The notes below the pieces were generated by a model. The model was not told where the DNA came from, ran no database searches, and worked only from the letters and a program-made list of their open reading frames with translations. 64,000 nucleotides of DNA from Cristatella mucedo. Taxonomy: Eukaryota; Bryozoa; Phylactolaemata; Cristatellidae. The DNA is taken from positions 11,030,001-11,094,000 of the forward strand of contig WPIO01000002.1 of assembly GCA_009760855.2 (NCBI GenBank). The letters run 5' to 3'. Below are positions 51,743-63,918 of this stretch, piece after piece (positions within the stretch are counted from its first letter, which is position 1; each line of letters opens with the position of its first letter). The position numbers and the translations under genes were made by a program.

Positions 51743-53397
51743 ATGGTTCCCATAGAAACAAGATGCACTGATTTTCTTAGTGATGTTCAAGGTCAATAGT
51801 ACTCTAATTTTAAGATGTGTTCGTTTCATCCGACAAATTGAAGACATCAGGAGTTCGTTTGTTAGAATCTCTAAGACTAATACAAGTATACAAAGCTTTA
51901 AGAATTCATCATTCCGATCCAGAGATTTCATGCATCTTTACAAAAGTTTGAGATAGTTCTGTTTTATACGACTTTCTCGTAAGTAAGAGTATTGACGTGA
52001 ATGGACAAAGATCATCCGATGTACCTCTGAAATATGGGGTACCTCAAGGCTCCGTGCTAGGTCCGGTTCTTTTCATGGTTTAAACTCTCCCTCTCGCTGA
52101 TGTGATTGCCAAGCACAATCTAGGCTTTCACTTCTATGCGGATGACACTCAGTTGTACCTTTGCTTTGATCCCTCCCAGCCTTCGAGCACCTCGAATTCT
52201 CTCAACTCACTTGCTGCATGTATTGATGATGACATCCGCACATGGATGGCAGCAAATTTTCTAAAACTAAACGATGATAAAACTAACCTACTAGTTAAGG
52301 GCAAACCCAGTCTCATTCAGAAATTGGAAAAAGCTGACGCTCAAAATCGGCTCTGCCAGCATATCTCCAGTCGAATCAGCTCGAAATCTAGGTATCATGC
52401 TCCAAAGTGACCTCTTGTTAGACGACCACATCAGCTCCACAGTCAAGTCTGCCTACTTTCAGCTACATAACGTTGCTAAAAATCGGGCTTGTTTAGATAA
52501 GGATACCACATCTAACTTGGGCCATGCATTTGTAACATCCCGTCTCGACTTCTGAAACTCACTGCTTGCTGGCCTACAAGCATGTGCAATCAGGCGATTA
52601 CAGCTGGTGCAAAACTCCGCAGCTAGGCTTGTCTGTCGTGAGCGGCGCAGTTGCCCCATCACACCACTTCTCGCCGACCTGCACTGGCTACCAGTCAAGC
52701 AACGGATTGACTTCAAGGTTTTGTCGCTCACTTTTAGGTCCTTTCATTCTTTTGCTCCAGCCTATCTCTCAGATATACTCCCCCAACAGGCCAAGCATCG
52801 TACCACCCGCTTTTCGGAACCCAACAGTCTACAAATACCTTGTATAAACCTCAAATTCTTTGGAGACCGTGCACTTAGTTTGTGTGCTCCCAAAGCCTGG
52901 AACTTCCTCCCGACTTTCGTCAGAACATCCTCTGACTTGACCACATTTAAAAAGAACTAAGAAACACAACTATTTAGGACAGCATTTAGTGGGTCCTTGT
53001 GATTCGTCCTTGATGTGCTTATGCGTGCTGACACTGTGCATGCTGCCACTAACCACATTTGCATGCTGACCCTGTGGATGTCACCCCTAACCATGTTATT
53101 CATGTTGTTTATCAAGCATGATATTACTCATCATTCAATCGTGTTTTCCTTTGCAGCAAATGTAAAACGTCTAGAAGGAGATTGAGTTCTCTTAGAGCGC
53201 TCTTTCAAGTGTATTAATATTATTATTATTATTAATCTCAAAGACTTAAAAATAGATACCATACACAATTTAAAGTTAGAAGCATACTCAAAAAAATTAA
53301 AACAGACAAGCGAATAACAAAGGCATTTGAATCAGGACAGTATTCTGGTTTACCAACAGAGTTTATACACGAATTTATTGACTGGCAAGTTAAGTAA
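51743..53397 (+). pseudogene. copy of the 29628-type gene, split by a LINE
   Basis: Starts MVPIETRCTDFLSDVQGQ after AATATAGAA. Stops and a frameshift follow. At about 51979 the coding sequence is interrupted by a 1.26-kb LINE and resumes at 53235 with LKDLKIDTIHNLKLEAYSKK, which matches the continuation in element 1. It ends at TAA 53395-53397. Confidence 0.6.
51980..53234 (+). mobile_element. LINE (CR1/L2-like), 5'-truncated, inserted in element 2
   Basis: Same family as 14015-15400. It shows GVPQGSVLGPVLFMV, FYADDTQLYLCFD, HWLPVKQRIDFKVLSLTFR, and a 3' tail TATTATTATTATTA at 53221-53234. Frame broken in several places. A short TCTC occurs on both sides of the insert (51975-51978 and about 53236-53239) and may be the target duplication. 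Confidence 0.9.
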
Positions 53398-53403
53398 ATT
53401 TAA

Positions 53404-56093
53404 GGGAAGTTAACAGAATCAACTTTTGAGAATATAAATCCCGTTAGCAATCCAATTTCAATAAAATCTAAATAACTTGGATTTATGAAACCTCGCAGAT
53501 AACTTAAAACAGGACAACTCAAAATCAAGATAATAACTTTTATATTGTAGGTGTATTTGAAACAGTAAGATTTGTTATAGAATTACTCAATAATACCATG
53601 TTATTATTTTCTACATCATAGTATTAATATAAGAAGTAAATTAGAAGGAATTACACTTGGAGAATAAAATTTATGATATTAGTTTCTAACCATTACTTCC
53701 TTATCATCTTTTATATTAATTTTAACTGACGCCGTTACTACTTGGAAAGCCATCCTAGTTCTATTATCATCCTTTATTTGAAAGTATGCTCCAGCAGTTG
53801 TTTTATTTCCAAATAGCTTTATTTATATCTGTTACTTTGTATGTTATATTTGAGCAAATTGGCTTATTTATTTGTACATTAGCTTACACAGATAAACAAT
53901 TTTTTAAATCTCTAATTTAAAATCCAAAATTTAAAAGATTAGTTACTCTTTGAACACTTATATTCCCTTTTAAAACCGGTGGTTTATAAGGATCAAAAAA
54001 TTAATTTCTTTGAATGTGATTGAAGCCAATTTGTTTGAATAAAAACCATTATGAAAGTTGCCTGTAATAGCCAATCGATTTACTTTAATATTTCCTTTAA
54101 TTAATTCTAAGTTTTCTTTTTAACTTTGTCATCAAAATACTCTTTAGTACCTATGTCATTCCCTATGATCTGATCTGATACACTAGTATATTTTTTGAGT
54201 TAGCAGATAAATCTCCTCTTATGATCAGATCAGACTATTACCTAAGATAATTATTATCAAAATAATTTTTACAAACAGATTCAAATGCATCTACAGTGTT
54301 TCCAAGATTTATTATTGTATTTATACTAAGATTTAGCGTTCCTTGCATATCTAAGGACTTTCTTGTCAGCATTTTATCTAAGTGCTATATAAATACACAC
54401 TTATTTGTATATCAAATAAATCTGATCCTGATATGAAAAATGTGATAGGTATTAATTTTTTTATTTGAATTCAGTTTATAACCACCAGATAGTTGACCTT
54501 GTAATCCTACTAATGTAGAAGGTAGAGGCTTAAGTATTTTAGTACCAACACCTGGCCTGGATATATGCTGCTCCAACTACAAATATTCCTCTAGGAATTA
54601 CAACATTACCTAAATTAGTGACCCATCTTCCATTACTTATATTTCCATATATGTCTATAGTTAATGAACTATCCATAACTCCCTGAAAAAATATAGTAGC
54701 AACATTTCCGTCTGACACTTTATTTAGATAGCCAAGGTTGACTCCATCATTAGGATTAACAGGGTCGTCCAGTATAAAAATAGTATTTCTCGCCATATCT
54801 AAATCACCATCGATAGCACCTCCACTTAATTTAACAAAGTTGTTATCTAAATAAGCTTTATTTGGGATATCATTATCTAAGTAGGTTTAATTACTAATAT
54901 TGATCAAGCCATTTACAGTTAAAGTTCCACTTATTTCTCCACCAGTCAATGGTTGCTTAGTGTCGGCATAATCTTTAGTAGCAGCATCACTAGGATTAAC
55001 AGAATTTGCAAACTACTCTACCAAACGAAATTCGTTCATATCAATGTCTCCATCTGATGTGGTTCCTCTTGAAAATGTAGTAGCAAAATTTGTATCAATG
55101 TACTTTCGGTTTCTTGCATCTCCAGGATCAACAGGATCTCCCAGATTCTCTATTAAATTTTGATTTATATTCAGTGAACCAGAAATTATATCATCACTCT
55201 AACGAACATAATTTTTTGATCGAGATCTTTTTGTCGATAACCTAGTGACATTTTCTATGCTATACTTACAAGAAATTTTACATAAGAAACAGAACTATCT
55301 ACTACATGAACCATAGATTGCTGTTAATAAAATTAAAGTTCCAGATATACCAAAAGTATTATCAATTTAGAAGTCTAAGAAAATACCCGTCTTATCAGTT
55401 GACCAAAGAATATTAGATATAATACCAAAATTGTTGACAGCACCAGGGACAAATGCTGAAAAGGGTGTTGCAAAACCGATTTTATTTCCTATTAGATCTA
55501 CTACTGGTAAATAATTGGGAGTTGTGATACAGAACTTTCTGTTCCTACACCATTAACTTGAATAGTAAGACCTAAGCTACTTAATGCTAGTGGACCTGGA
55601 AAACTAGAAAATCCTAAATATCTAAAGTAACACTGCTGTTTACAATTATCTACTGCTTGTTTACTTACTAGTTCAAAACTAGAGTCTTTCAAAGAAGCAA
55701 TATTATTTAGTCCTAGGTCAAGATTGGTGTTTGAGACACCATTGAAAACTGTGTCATACTCTTTAGTAAACCATAGTTAATAACTTTGTAAGGTCAACTA
55801 CTTTCATAGCCAGTGCCATCATAAGAATTTTCAGAAATGCCAGTAATACTAACACAATTAAGTTGTGGTCCAAGAATTCCATGATTCTTTGTAATTAAAC
55901 TAGAGCAATTGGAAACTGAAGCCATTTCTCCTGAAAAATTATTCGCTACGTTATTTCAAATGTCAGAACTACGAGCATAATCTAGTTTTACAGCATCTGG
56001 GTCATTTTCTGGATAAACCAAATTATTTACTGCATTATAATTGCAATCAAGGTCTGTAAATAAATCACCATTGATTTTTGAAGTATTTTTCAT
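53404..56093 (-). pseudogene. phage-tail-fibre-like protein 1, copy in element 2
   Basis: Starts at 56093 with MKNTSKINGDLFTDLD. Open pieces include 55692-55501 (VNGVGTESS, also present in element 1) and 54796-54539 (ILDDPVNPNDGVNLGYL, GNISNGRWVTNLGNVVIPRG). Frames between are closed by many stops. The gene lies in the same place and strand as in element 1. Confidence 0.7.
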
Positions 56094-56103
56094 TATATAA
56101 TAG
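56094..56103. promoter_or_regulatory. 10-bp divergent spacer made of the start motif
   Basis: TATATAATAG separates the fibre start (minus strand) from the ATG at 56104. It is equivalent to 32421-32430 in element 1. Confidence 0.6.
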
Positions 56104-57211
56104 ATGGAGAAAATTACTAAGGCACAACTTCTAAAGCTAATAATCGGGAAGCCTGTGAGGATACAAGAAAAACAAATACAAATCAAAAAAGCTTCTATAG
56201 AAAAACTGTTAGAGAATTTAGTAAAGCACGGAGGTTCACTTGAAGAAGGTATCAAGTCTGGCATAGACACAAACGGTGGTTCACTTGAAGAAGATATAAA
56301 TTCTGGCATTTATACAACTAAAGAAATTGTTTTTGGTGCAACAACAACAGAACTAGGATCTAAAGCAAATATAAAAATTATGCCAAAGAGTTCAATGAAA
56401 CTTAGTTTGCGTGCATCAAAAAAGATTGCCACAATTGTTCCAAAGGTTTTGCAATCGTTTAAAGTTGTTGGTGCTGTAACGAAATCTTTAGTTTGGTTTC
56501 TATCAGAAACAACGGGTATTATGGGTTTAGGATTATTTGCAAAAGAAATCATTGATGACATTGTTTCAGGAAGGTACGGAAACGTTTTACAGAGGACTAT
56601 AGCCGAGAAAAAAGGCCTTTCAAAAATGGCTGCTTCTTTAGAGATTAGTTTATTATACAAATGTGATTCCGTTAGAAGCAGAAAGACCTAATTCGGATTG
56701 GTACCTAAATCCATGTAAGTTTCTAGCGGAGACATTTGGAATAGAAGTATCTTGGGATGCGGCCCAATTAGATCCAATTAGTCTTGGGAGAAAAACTTTC
56801 TTGAAATAAGATCAGGAGGACTTCTTCCAGCAATTCTTTGTTTACCTAGCTGATTAAACAACCTCTTTTGTATAGCGACACTAGAGCCTTTACGGCTATC
56901 ACCACCGCTTGCAGTGGCGATAAAGGATCGCCCCACCGCAGGAATCGAACCCACGACCTCGGGACCAAGGCCGTGAAAGCAACTGCCTTACCTAGTGTGT
57001 CATCACGGCTCCCGGCTAGCAAGTATAGCAAATATTGTTGGGTCTCGCAGTGACGATTACTGTAACTGTAGCAGGTTTTATAAAGAAAATAATTGACTTA
57101 ACAATGTATACTGCAAGAGCTCCTCCAATGAATACACATGAAAAAAGAATGAGTGCTTTAACTTTACAAAGTTCCAGATTAAACAAGGCAATATTTGACA
57201 TAAAAATATGA
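56104..57211 (+). pseudogene. minor virion/membrane protein candidate, copy in element 2, split by a SINE
   Basis: Homologue of 32431-33210 with an N-terminal extension of roughly 60 residues. The extension begins MEKITKAQLLKLIIGKPVRI and has two near-identical GGSLEE...SGI units (residues about 43-71), suggesting an internal duplication. The hydrophobic core is conserved (ATIVPKVLQSFKVVGAV, GLGLFAKEII). Frameshifts near 56660 and 56780 break it, and a SINE (56846-57018) interrupts the apolar C-terminus. The frame after the SINE ends at 57209-57211. Confidence 0.65.
56846..57018 (-). mobile_element. tRNA-derived SINE, copy C, inserted in element 2
   Basis: Reverse-orientation copy. On the minus strand it has GGGTTCGATTCC as B box and ends AATCAGCTAGG. 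The same family lies in host DNA at 8300 and 24894. CTAGC occurs at both ends but is partly SINE sequence, so no duplication is claimed. Confidence 0.88.
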
Positions 57212-57515
57212 TTGAATTATTAGACCATGGATTAGATACTGATCTTTCAGCAAAAGTACAAAACTCAGAAGTGAATAATGGATTAGAATATTTATAAAAG
57301 GGCAAGAAATTTGCTGAAGAGTCTGACATATCTTATTCAGACGAATTAAAAAGAGCCATACAAAAGTAGAAAGCTCCAAAGTAGGAGGAAAGAAGACTTG
57401 TGATTACAAAGCAGAACCGGTCAGGTTACTGTCTAATCTGTATGCACAGGGAAAAACACAAGAAGAAATACATGGCAAAATTCTTAAGCTAAGAGGCAAA
57501 CGTTGTAGAAACTGA
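57208..57515 (+). pseudogene. conserved small viral protein, copy in element 2
   Basis: The ATG overlaps the preceding stop (ATGA), as at 33207. MIELLDHGLDTDLSAKVQ starts the protein; a TAA near 57295 and a frameshift near 57365 break it. The second half with CDYKAEPVRLLSNLY is kept. Confidence 0.55.
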
Positions 57516-57533
57516 GAGAACTCAAGGTCTGTG

Positions 57534-58076
57534 TATCTAACTAATTAATTGACTTCTGTTAAGAAATATTTAAAATTGATTCGTGCAAACTGCAACTGAA
57601 TTTGGATAGCTGCAAAGTCTCTTGCTACTGCTTCGTCTTCTAGAACTGTGGAAATACCTAGGTAGTATTGTTGATTATCTATTGTTATGCGTGCACGCCA
57701 TTTACTACTTCATTAATGGAATCCTACTCCTATAAAATTAGAAGTACTATTAGATCGTCTTCCTCTATTTCTATCATTCTCTGAGTGTGTCGCTTCTCTC
57801 AAATCCCTAAATCTGTTATTTAGTTTATTATTATCAACAAGGTCAATTTGTTGAATAGGACTCTCTCCAGTCATAACCGACCAAGCAACACGATGTGCAG
57901 CATAAGCTTTCCATCAACTTTTATGACTCTATAACCAGAGTTGCGAATAGTTCCTGCTTTAGTGCCAGATTTTATTCCTACTCGATGAGTTTTTCTTATA
58001 AACCCGCCAGTAGCAGGATTATACTCAATAATTCTACAACTCTGTCTCTAAATCTAGAAACTTCACATTGATTCAT
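57534..58076 (-). pseudogene. HNH-AP2 endonuclease, copy in element 2
   Basis: Starts MNQCEVSRFRDRVVELL at 58076, matching the start of the intact gene at 34082. Frameshifts and stops scatter the remainder over three frames. Confidence 0.65.
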
Positions 58077-58129
58077 TTTTTAAATATAATAGTTTAGTTC
58101 TTGTTTATATAAAAACCATTTATTATAGA

Positions 58130-58849
58130 ATGGAATATCACGAGAAAAAGTGACTCTCTCTGATTATCAACGTCATCTTATATCTAAATCCAAGCATCCC
58201 GTTTCCATAAGATTCATGCATGACGACCTTTCCGGAACGAGTAGTATTATGGTAACCAAGACACAACTAGCAAGGATTGAGAGATGCAAGTAAAAATATT
58301 GGAATGCAAATAAACTTCAGTACATAAGAGTGTCAAGCCAATGGAAATTTTGAGTCTGGAATTGTTGATTTCATAAATAAAATATCCGGAAACAGAGAAT
58401 TTCATATGAAACTCAGATCAGGAGTAAAATCTGAGGAAAGTTCCGGAGGTAAATTCAATAACACGGGTAGGTATTTTTATGCTGGCTCCGGAACAAAGTT
58501 TAGTGAACAAATGGACCAAGGCAATGTTGGTGTGAACGATTTAGACAGCCGGGCACTAATCCACGATCACGATTATACCGAAACAAGAAGTGTGCCAGAG
58601 CCACATAAAACTGAAATAAGAAACATATTTGACTTCGTACATGCTGAATCAGCAGCACGTATTGCACTTGATCCAAGGCAACCAAGTTATGTTAGAGAAG
58701 ATGCAAAAACAGTTGCAGCGATAATGGCAGCAAACGCAAAATTAGATTTAGGAATAGTCGTAGCAATTGATGGAGCTCTAAGCGATTCATTTGCTACTGA
58801 TTTTCTTAAAGACAAAGTGTCAAATCCTGCTAGCCTAAATAAGATATAA
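58130..58849 (+). pseudogene. PLA2-like minor capsid protein, copy in element 2
   Basis: The ATG follows TATTATAGA; MEYHEKK is then closed by TGA. The PLA2-like region is open from about 58350: YAGSGTKF, then DLDSRALIHDHDYTE with the His-Asp pair kept. The C-terminus matches element 1 (ARIALDPRQPSYVREDAKTV). Confidence 0.7.
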
Positions 58850-58958
58850 ATTAAGCGAGAAATCTTCTTGATAGAATTTTAGATATCACGCAAAATAAGT
58901 ATAAAAAATGTAAACCTAAACTAATATTTTTTGTTTTATATACTTTCATCTTTTGTTT

Positions 58959-59449
58959 CTAATAATCACAAGGATTGAAATCAATCTTTTAATATCACCA
59001 CAAACTTTTACTTATCAATTTTTGATCTTATATTTAGTCTTGGCTACGAGTTATAATACTCTATAGTAACATAGCTTCTATTAAGAACACCTGTGATACC
59101 AAAGTCATTTCTTTGTTTCTGAATGATCTTACCTAGACTGTTTATTAAATTTCATTTCTTTATTCTTCTGATTAAAGAAGAGATGCAGTTTATTACCGAA
59201 ATCAAATGTAGCTGCAATAGTAGATCCTTGTGTAAGATCATAACCGTGGAAGTTAAGTTGTTCACTAGCACGACTTACTATATTTTGTAAGAACGGAATC
59301 GTATCGTGTGTGATATAAATTCATGCATTTAGATATGGTTTCGAGTCTTTTGTCGTCCTTTCTTAAACAGGAACTCGTGCGGGTTTTCCTTTAGGGATAA
59401 CAACTTCGGCATCTTCGAGAACAACAAATTTCTTTTCTTGGTTTTCCAT
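58959..59449 (-). pseudogene. conserved viral protein of unknown function, copy in element 2
   Basis: Starts MENQEKKFVVLEDAEVVIPK at 59449, homologous to 34953-35438. A stop near 59365 and several frame changes follow. The start region abuts the protease pseudogene. Confidence 0.55.
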
Positions 59450-59451
59450 TT

Positions 59452-59852
59452 CTATATAAAGCAAAAATTTGTGTTTAATTCAAAAAATAATTTTAGTAGT
59501 AGTTCCATTAAAAATCCAAAATCACTTAAGTCTATTAGTTTTAAGAAAATTAGACATCTCATTCCACAGTCTATTTAGTTGTATTCTTTTAAATGAAAAG
59601 TTTGGAAACTTGGAACAACTCCTAGATAATCAATTACTTCTGGTAATGGTGAGCACCAAATGAATCAAAGTAAAAGCAAGAATCTCCCAATTTGTTATGT
59701 GCTACCCAATTATAAATTGCCAAGTCAGATCTACCAGTATTGAAAATAAAAGATTCATTTTTTTGTTTTGTTAGTTCATCTCTAGCAAACACTCAGCGGA
59801 AACTTTGTATTTTTAATTCTTGTACATATTATAGTATTTCTGTGTCTGTCAT
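59452..59852 (-). pseudogene. adenovirus-type cysteine protease, copy in element 2
   Basis: ATG at 59852 (MTDTEIL), then TAA. Later blocks read VFARDEL, IYNWVA, CFYFDSFGA and IDCGMRCLIFLKL. The catalytic His of the H-W motif is replaced by Asn (AAT), and a stop stands where element 1 has the Gln before the active-site Cys. A frameshift follows the FGA block. Confidence 0.75.
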
Positions 59853-59863
59853 TGATGAACTTT

Positions 59864-60180
59864 TTATTTTTTTAAACTCTGTATAGTCTTTCTTAGCTCA
59901 ACAAGTAACTCTTGTTTACTTGTCACACTACCACCTAATTTACGACCATGTGTTAAAATACCGCTCGCAATACTCGCTCCTAACTTTCTACCATGTGTTA
60001 GTACACCACTCGCTACACTCATGCCTTCAGATCTCAATTTAACAAACTTTGGTTTTATGTGTTCACAGATTGCACAAATTGATTCTATCATTCCTCTTAA
60101 ACCTTTTGCACTTTGGATTTCTGTATATTCATTGTGAAGATTGTATATATGTCGTTTACACGTCAAACAATAGTGATCCT
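59864..60180 (-). pseudogene. zinc-ribbon protein, copy in element 2
   Basis: The frame is open and homologous to 35858-36124, reading HYCLTCKRHIYNLHNEY and ICAICEHIKPKFVKL with both C-x-x-C pairs. The repeated VLTHGRKLGAS unit occurs twice or more. No in-frame ATG is visible; TAG and TAA precede the first Cys, so the start is lost. Confidence 0.6.
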
Positions 60181-60241
60181 ATTATCAATATTTGGTTTCA
60201 TGTCTAAAATTTATAAAAAAAAAACTTATTTAGTACAGGAA

Positions 60242-60921
60242 ATGACCTTGAAAGTCCATGCTTCTAATTTTGGACAAGACGTTGACACAGAACATAAAGA
60301 ACCTTTCCAAGTGTACCTATTAGAGCATTAGTGCTTGGTCATAGTGGGTCAGGAAAGTCTCAGTTAGTAATGAACTGGATCTTCTATGGGATGGTTATCT
60401 ATGATACTTGTACAATTACTGCTTCAAGTCTAGACCAAAAGTTGTACCATGGTCTTAGATCAATGACAGATACCACGAAGGGTACTTATGTTTGGGTTAA
60501 TGGCGTTGATGAAATGCCAGAAGTAGACACATAGTAAAAATGGAAAAATGGTGTTGTACTTGATGACTTAATGATAGAAGACCAAACAAAACTATTTAAT
60601 GTCTTTACTCGTGGAAGACACAAAGGACTAAATATATTTTATCTTGCACACGGATTTAAAAACATTCACAGACGAGAAATCAGGAAATATATAAAAATGG
60701 TAATAATTTTCAAACAAAATGCAACAGATACAGGCTCTATTCGTAAGGCATACACTGGAGATATTTATAAAAAAAGACAATTTAGAGATTGGGTTAACTC
60801 TTGCACAAGGAATGGTTTTTATTATTGTGTGATTGACTTAAATAAAACAGAATCGGAAGGACGATTTTGGTCGTCTGTTAATTCTACTGGAAAGCAATCA
60901 ATTACTATTTTTAATACTTAA
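60242..60921 (+). pseudogene. packaging ATPase, copy in element 2
   Basis: Starts MTLKVHASNFGQDVDTEHK after AGTACAGGAA. A frameshift lies near 60310, and a stop plus frame problem near 60533-60570. Walker A is altered to G-H-S-G-S-G-K-S and a V-V-L-D-D-L block remains. Homologous to 36159-36830. Confidence 0.85.
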
Positions 60922-60934
60922 TAGATATAGGAAA

Positions 60935-62202
60935 ATGATTAACAAAATCAAAAAAGGATAAAGCAAAATTGTTCAAGAAACGCTAGACTATGAAAGAATT
61001 TCAAAATTTACAAGTTTTAAGAGACGCAACCATATTACAGAATGACCAAGAGATACAGTGACTTGAAGCAGAGATTGTAGCAGGAGATACTGCAGAAACT
61101 AATCTTAATCAACGTGCATTAGAAAGATCAACTGATAACTCAGGAAATTTTGTTCTTGAAAAGCTTAAAAGAGTTAGACCAAGACTTGCTATACAAATGA
61201 AGAATACTAAAGCCTTGGACCAAAACAGAGATTATAAAAGGAAGGCTTTAGAATATAAAGCCGTTCCAGATATTCCGAGTACTCTAGAAATAGCAGTTAA
61301 ACAGTTAAGTCAGGTGATTTTGAAAAAGTAAGTAAAGTCGTCAACCAAGCAAAGCCGCATGCGCCTAATCCAGAAGTACGAGAAGCAATTGGTAATGTTC
61401 AGGAAACTTTAGCAAACGAATTACAAATAAATCCGTCTGCTGGTGCTCTAAAGAAAACAGAAGAGAGAATTCAAGACTTAGATAAATCTGATTTATTAGA
61501 ATTTCTAAAAGAGCCTAAAAAAGGATACGTTCCAAATGCAGTTAAACAAAATTAATTGAAGAAATTGACGACAAGAATAAGGACCTTAAAATATTTGAAA
61601 TGTCATTTAAGTTAGGAGAGGAAAGGAAATATCTAAAACCAAATGAGACTTTAGGAAAAGCAGCTAGTGATATTTATGATTATGCTGTTAATTACTATAC
61701 TAGCATTAAGGATGAAAGAGCAAAAGCAATACCTAACCAATATTTCTCAACACGAAATCATAAAAAAGAATTACTGGATATAGGTAATGAGGAAGGAATG
61801 GGAAATTACAATCTAAAATAAAATATATGATAGTGCAGATTAATGAAAGTAATCCTTTCCTCATAAATTTACCATATTTACTTAGATATAAAAAGTTACG
61901 AAGGAAAAAGAAGTATAAAAACACAAAAAGCTTTGATTATGTAACACAGTTTGTTAATTCTAAAAAAAGGTCAAAGTAATCAAGAAAATGTTGAAGTAAT
62001 TCCCTTAGCTGTAAAGAGTGATTCAGGAGTATTTGATAAAATAGAACTGTGGATTCGTGAGCTTGCTGCTAGAAACATGGGAGTAGTAAATTCAATCAGT
62101 TCTGCTGTAGATTACCTTGGGAAATCTAGAAAAGCCCCAAAGAGATATAGTGCTAGAATTAATAAACTTTTTTGTATGACCTTAGTATATAGAAATGTCT
62201 GA
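60935..62202 (+). pseudogene. coiled-coil-rich viral protein, copy in element 2
   Basis: Homologue of 36844-38035 in many frames. RALERSTDNSGNFVLEKLK and DKIELWIRELAARNMG are conserved blocks. The start follows GATATAGGAAA. Confidence 0.6.
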
Positions 62203-63049
62203 ACTTTTAAAAATTTCTCAAGAGATACTGAAGAATCTTGAAGCTACAGAAAAGCTAGTACATGGAGTTCAGATGGATATGTTATAAATATTTCTGGAAC
62301 TACTAATCCTATGAGAGTTCATATTGATGATCATATTATACTTAGGAATAATAAATTTAAGATATGTTTTAAAAAGTTTGTAGGAACTCATTCTATTAAG
62401 AGTATAACTACTTCTAATAATAATTTTGTGCACAGAGTAACAGGTGGTTATGTGCGAACAATAACAATTAGACCTGGAATTTATTCTGCTGTTTCTGACG
62501 ATGTAAATATTGGAATTGCAGATATGATAAATAATTCTGTTATTCAATCTGGAGCTACTACTGATAAGTTCAAACTAGGAACTGATACTGCTACCTCAAA
62601 CTCTTGGATTAAAATTCCTATTGGTTTGACGTTTATTTCTAGTAAATCTAGTACGTTAAGTTTACTTGGATTACCTGGTTCTCCTTATACAGCACGACTT
62701 AATTTTTTAACAACTTATCATAGTATCACAAATCAAGTAAATTTTACACCCAGTGTTAAATTTATTTCAGAAAATACAGTTTCTGTTTCTGATCTAAACT
62801 TAATACTTGTATATTGTAACTTAGTTGCTAGTGGATCTAGTTACATAAACGGTGATGAATCACAAGTTCTGAGAAGTTTTGCTTACAATTTCTACCCTTG
62901 GGAACAAATAGTGTACGTACAAAATAACATTGAGTATCGTAATATTGTTGGTGAATCAGTTTCAGAAATAATAATTACTGTTACAGATCAAATTAAAAAT
63001 GTTTAGACTTTGGTTCACAGCAGATAACATTTCTAATGGAAATTTTTGA
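62195..63049 (+). pseudogene. penton-like minor capsid protein 1, copy in element 2
   Basis: Starts MSELLKISQEILKNLEATEK after GTATATAGAA. A frameshift near 62260 and a TAG at 63004-63006 break it. KICFKKFVGTHSIK and RSFAYNFYPWEQ are conserved with 38039-38911. Confidence 0.75.
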
Positions 63050-63063
63050 ATTATATCATAAGA

Positions 63064-63907
63064 ATGTCAATAAGATTAACAGGAACTACTAGTTCTGAAG
63101 CAAAGACATTAGTTCCGCCTATTTTTCTAGAATCAAGCTCAGGTTATAATAAAGTTGATTTACGAAGAGTTGAATTTGAATATATAAACAAAGTTATTTG
63201 TATTATTGTTACAAAATTAAATAATGTGGTTTGGTTTAAAAGAAATCTTACTGCACCAATGATACAATCACTTACAGTTAAACCTGGTTATTATGATAAT
63301 ACTAAAATTGTAAGCAGTATTAAGGATGCATTGAAAAAAATCAGGTCATTTTTATGAGTTCTAAAAAACCTACTACTGGAATAAATTTAGTGTTGATACT
63401 GAGGATAAAATAGTAATGCAAGTATTGCCCGATTATGCTGCTTGGAAGTAATGCATCTAGTGTTATTCATAGCATTTGTGACACATTAGGTTTCAATTCA
63501 AACCAACAGAGATATTTTCATCCTGCGATGGCTGGTGGAACCTTTCTATGTAGCAATAGAAAAAGCTATGTACTTCACTGGTACTTACAATTCTTGGAAT
63601 AAAATGGCACTTCCAGATAATTCTCGAGTAAAATGAATTAACGTTAACTGTGACTTGGTTAATCCTAATATGAATTTTGTTGAATTTAAAACAGAATTTT
63701 TAGAACAATGTTCATCATTGTATATTATAGATGTTGATGATATTAACCCAGGCAAAAATTGATCCTCATCTTACTAATATATTATTCTTACTAATACGTG
63801 GAGATGTAGAAGAGGTACTCAGTTTTCAATTTACCATAACAGACCAAAATGGTAATCCTGTTAATATTGTTTCCGATGTTAAGATTACAGTAGAAATTGT
63901 AAAATAA
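63064..63907 (+). pseudogene. penton-like minor capsid protein 2, copy in element 2
   Basis: Starts MSIRLTGTTSSEAKTLVPP after CATAAGA. It is open to 63355-63357, then frameshifts and stops occur up to the terminal strand, which ends VKITVEIVK at 63907. Homologous to 38919-39770. Confidence 0.75.
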
Positions 63908-63918
63908 TATATAGAGCA

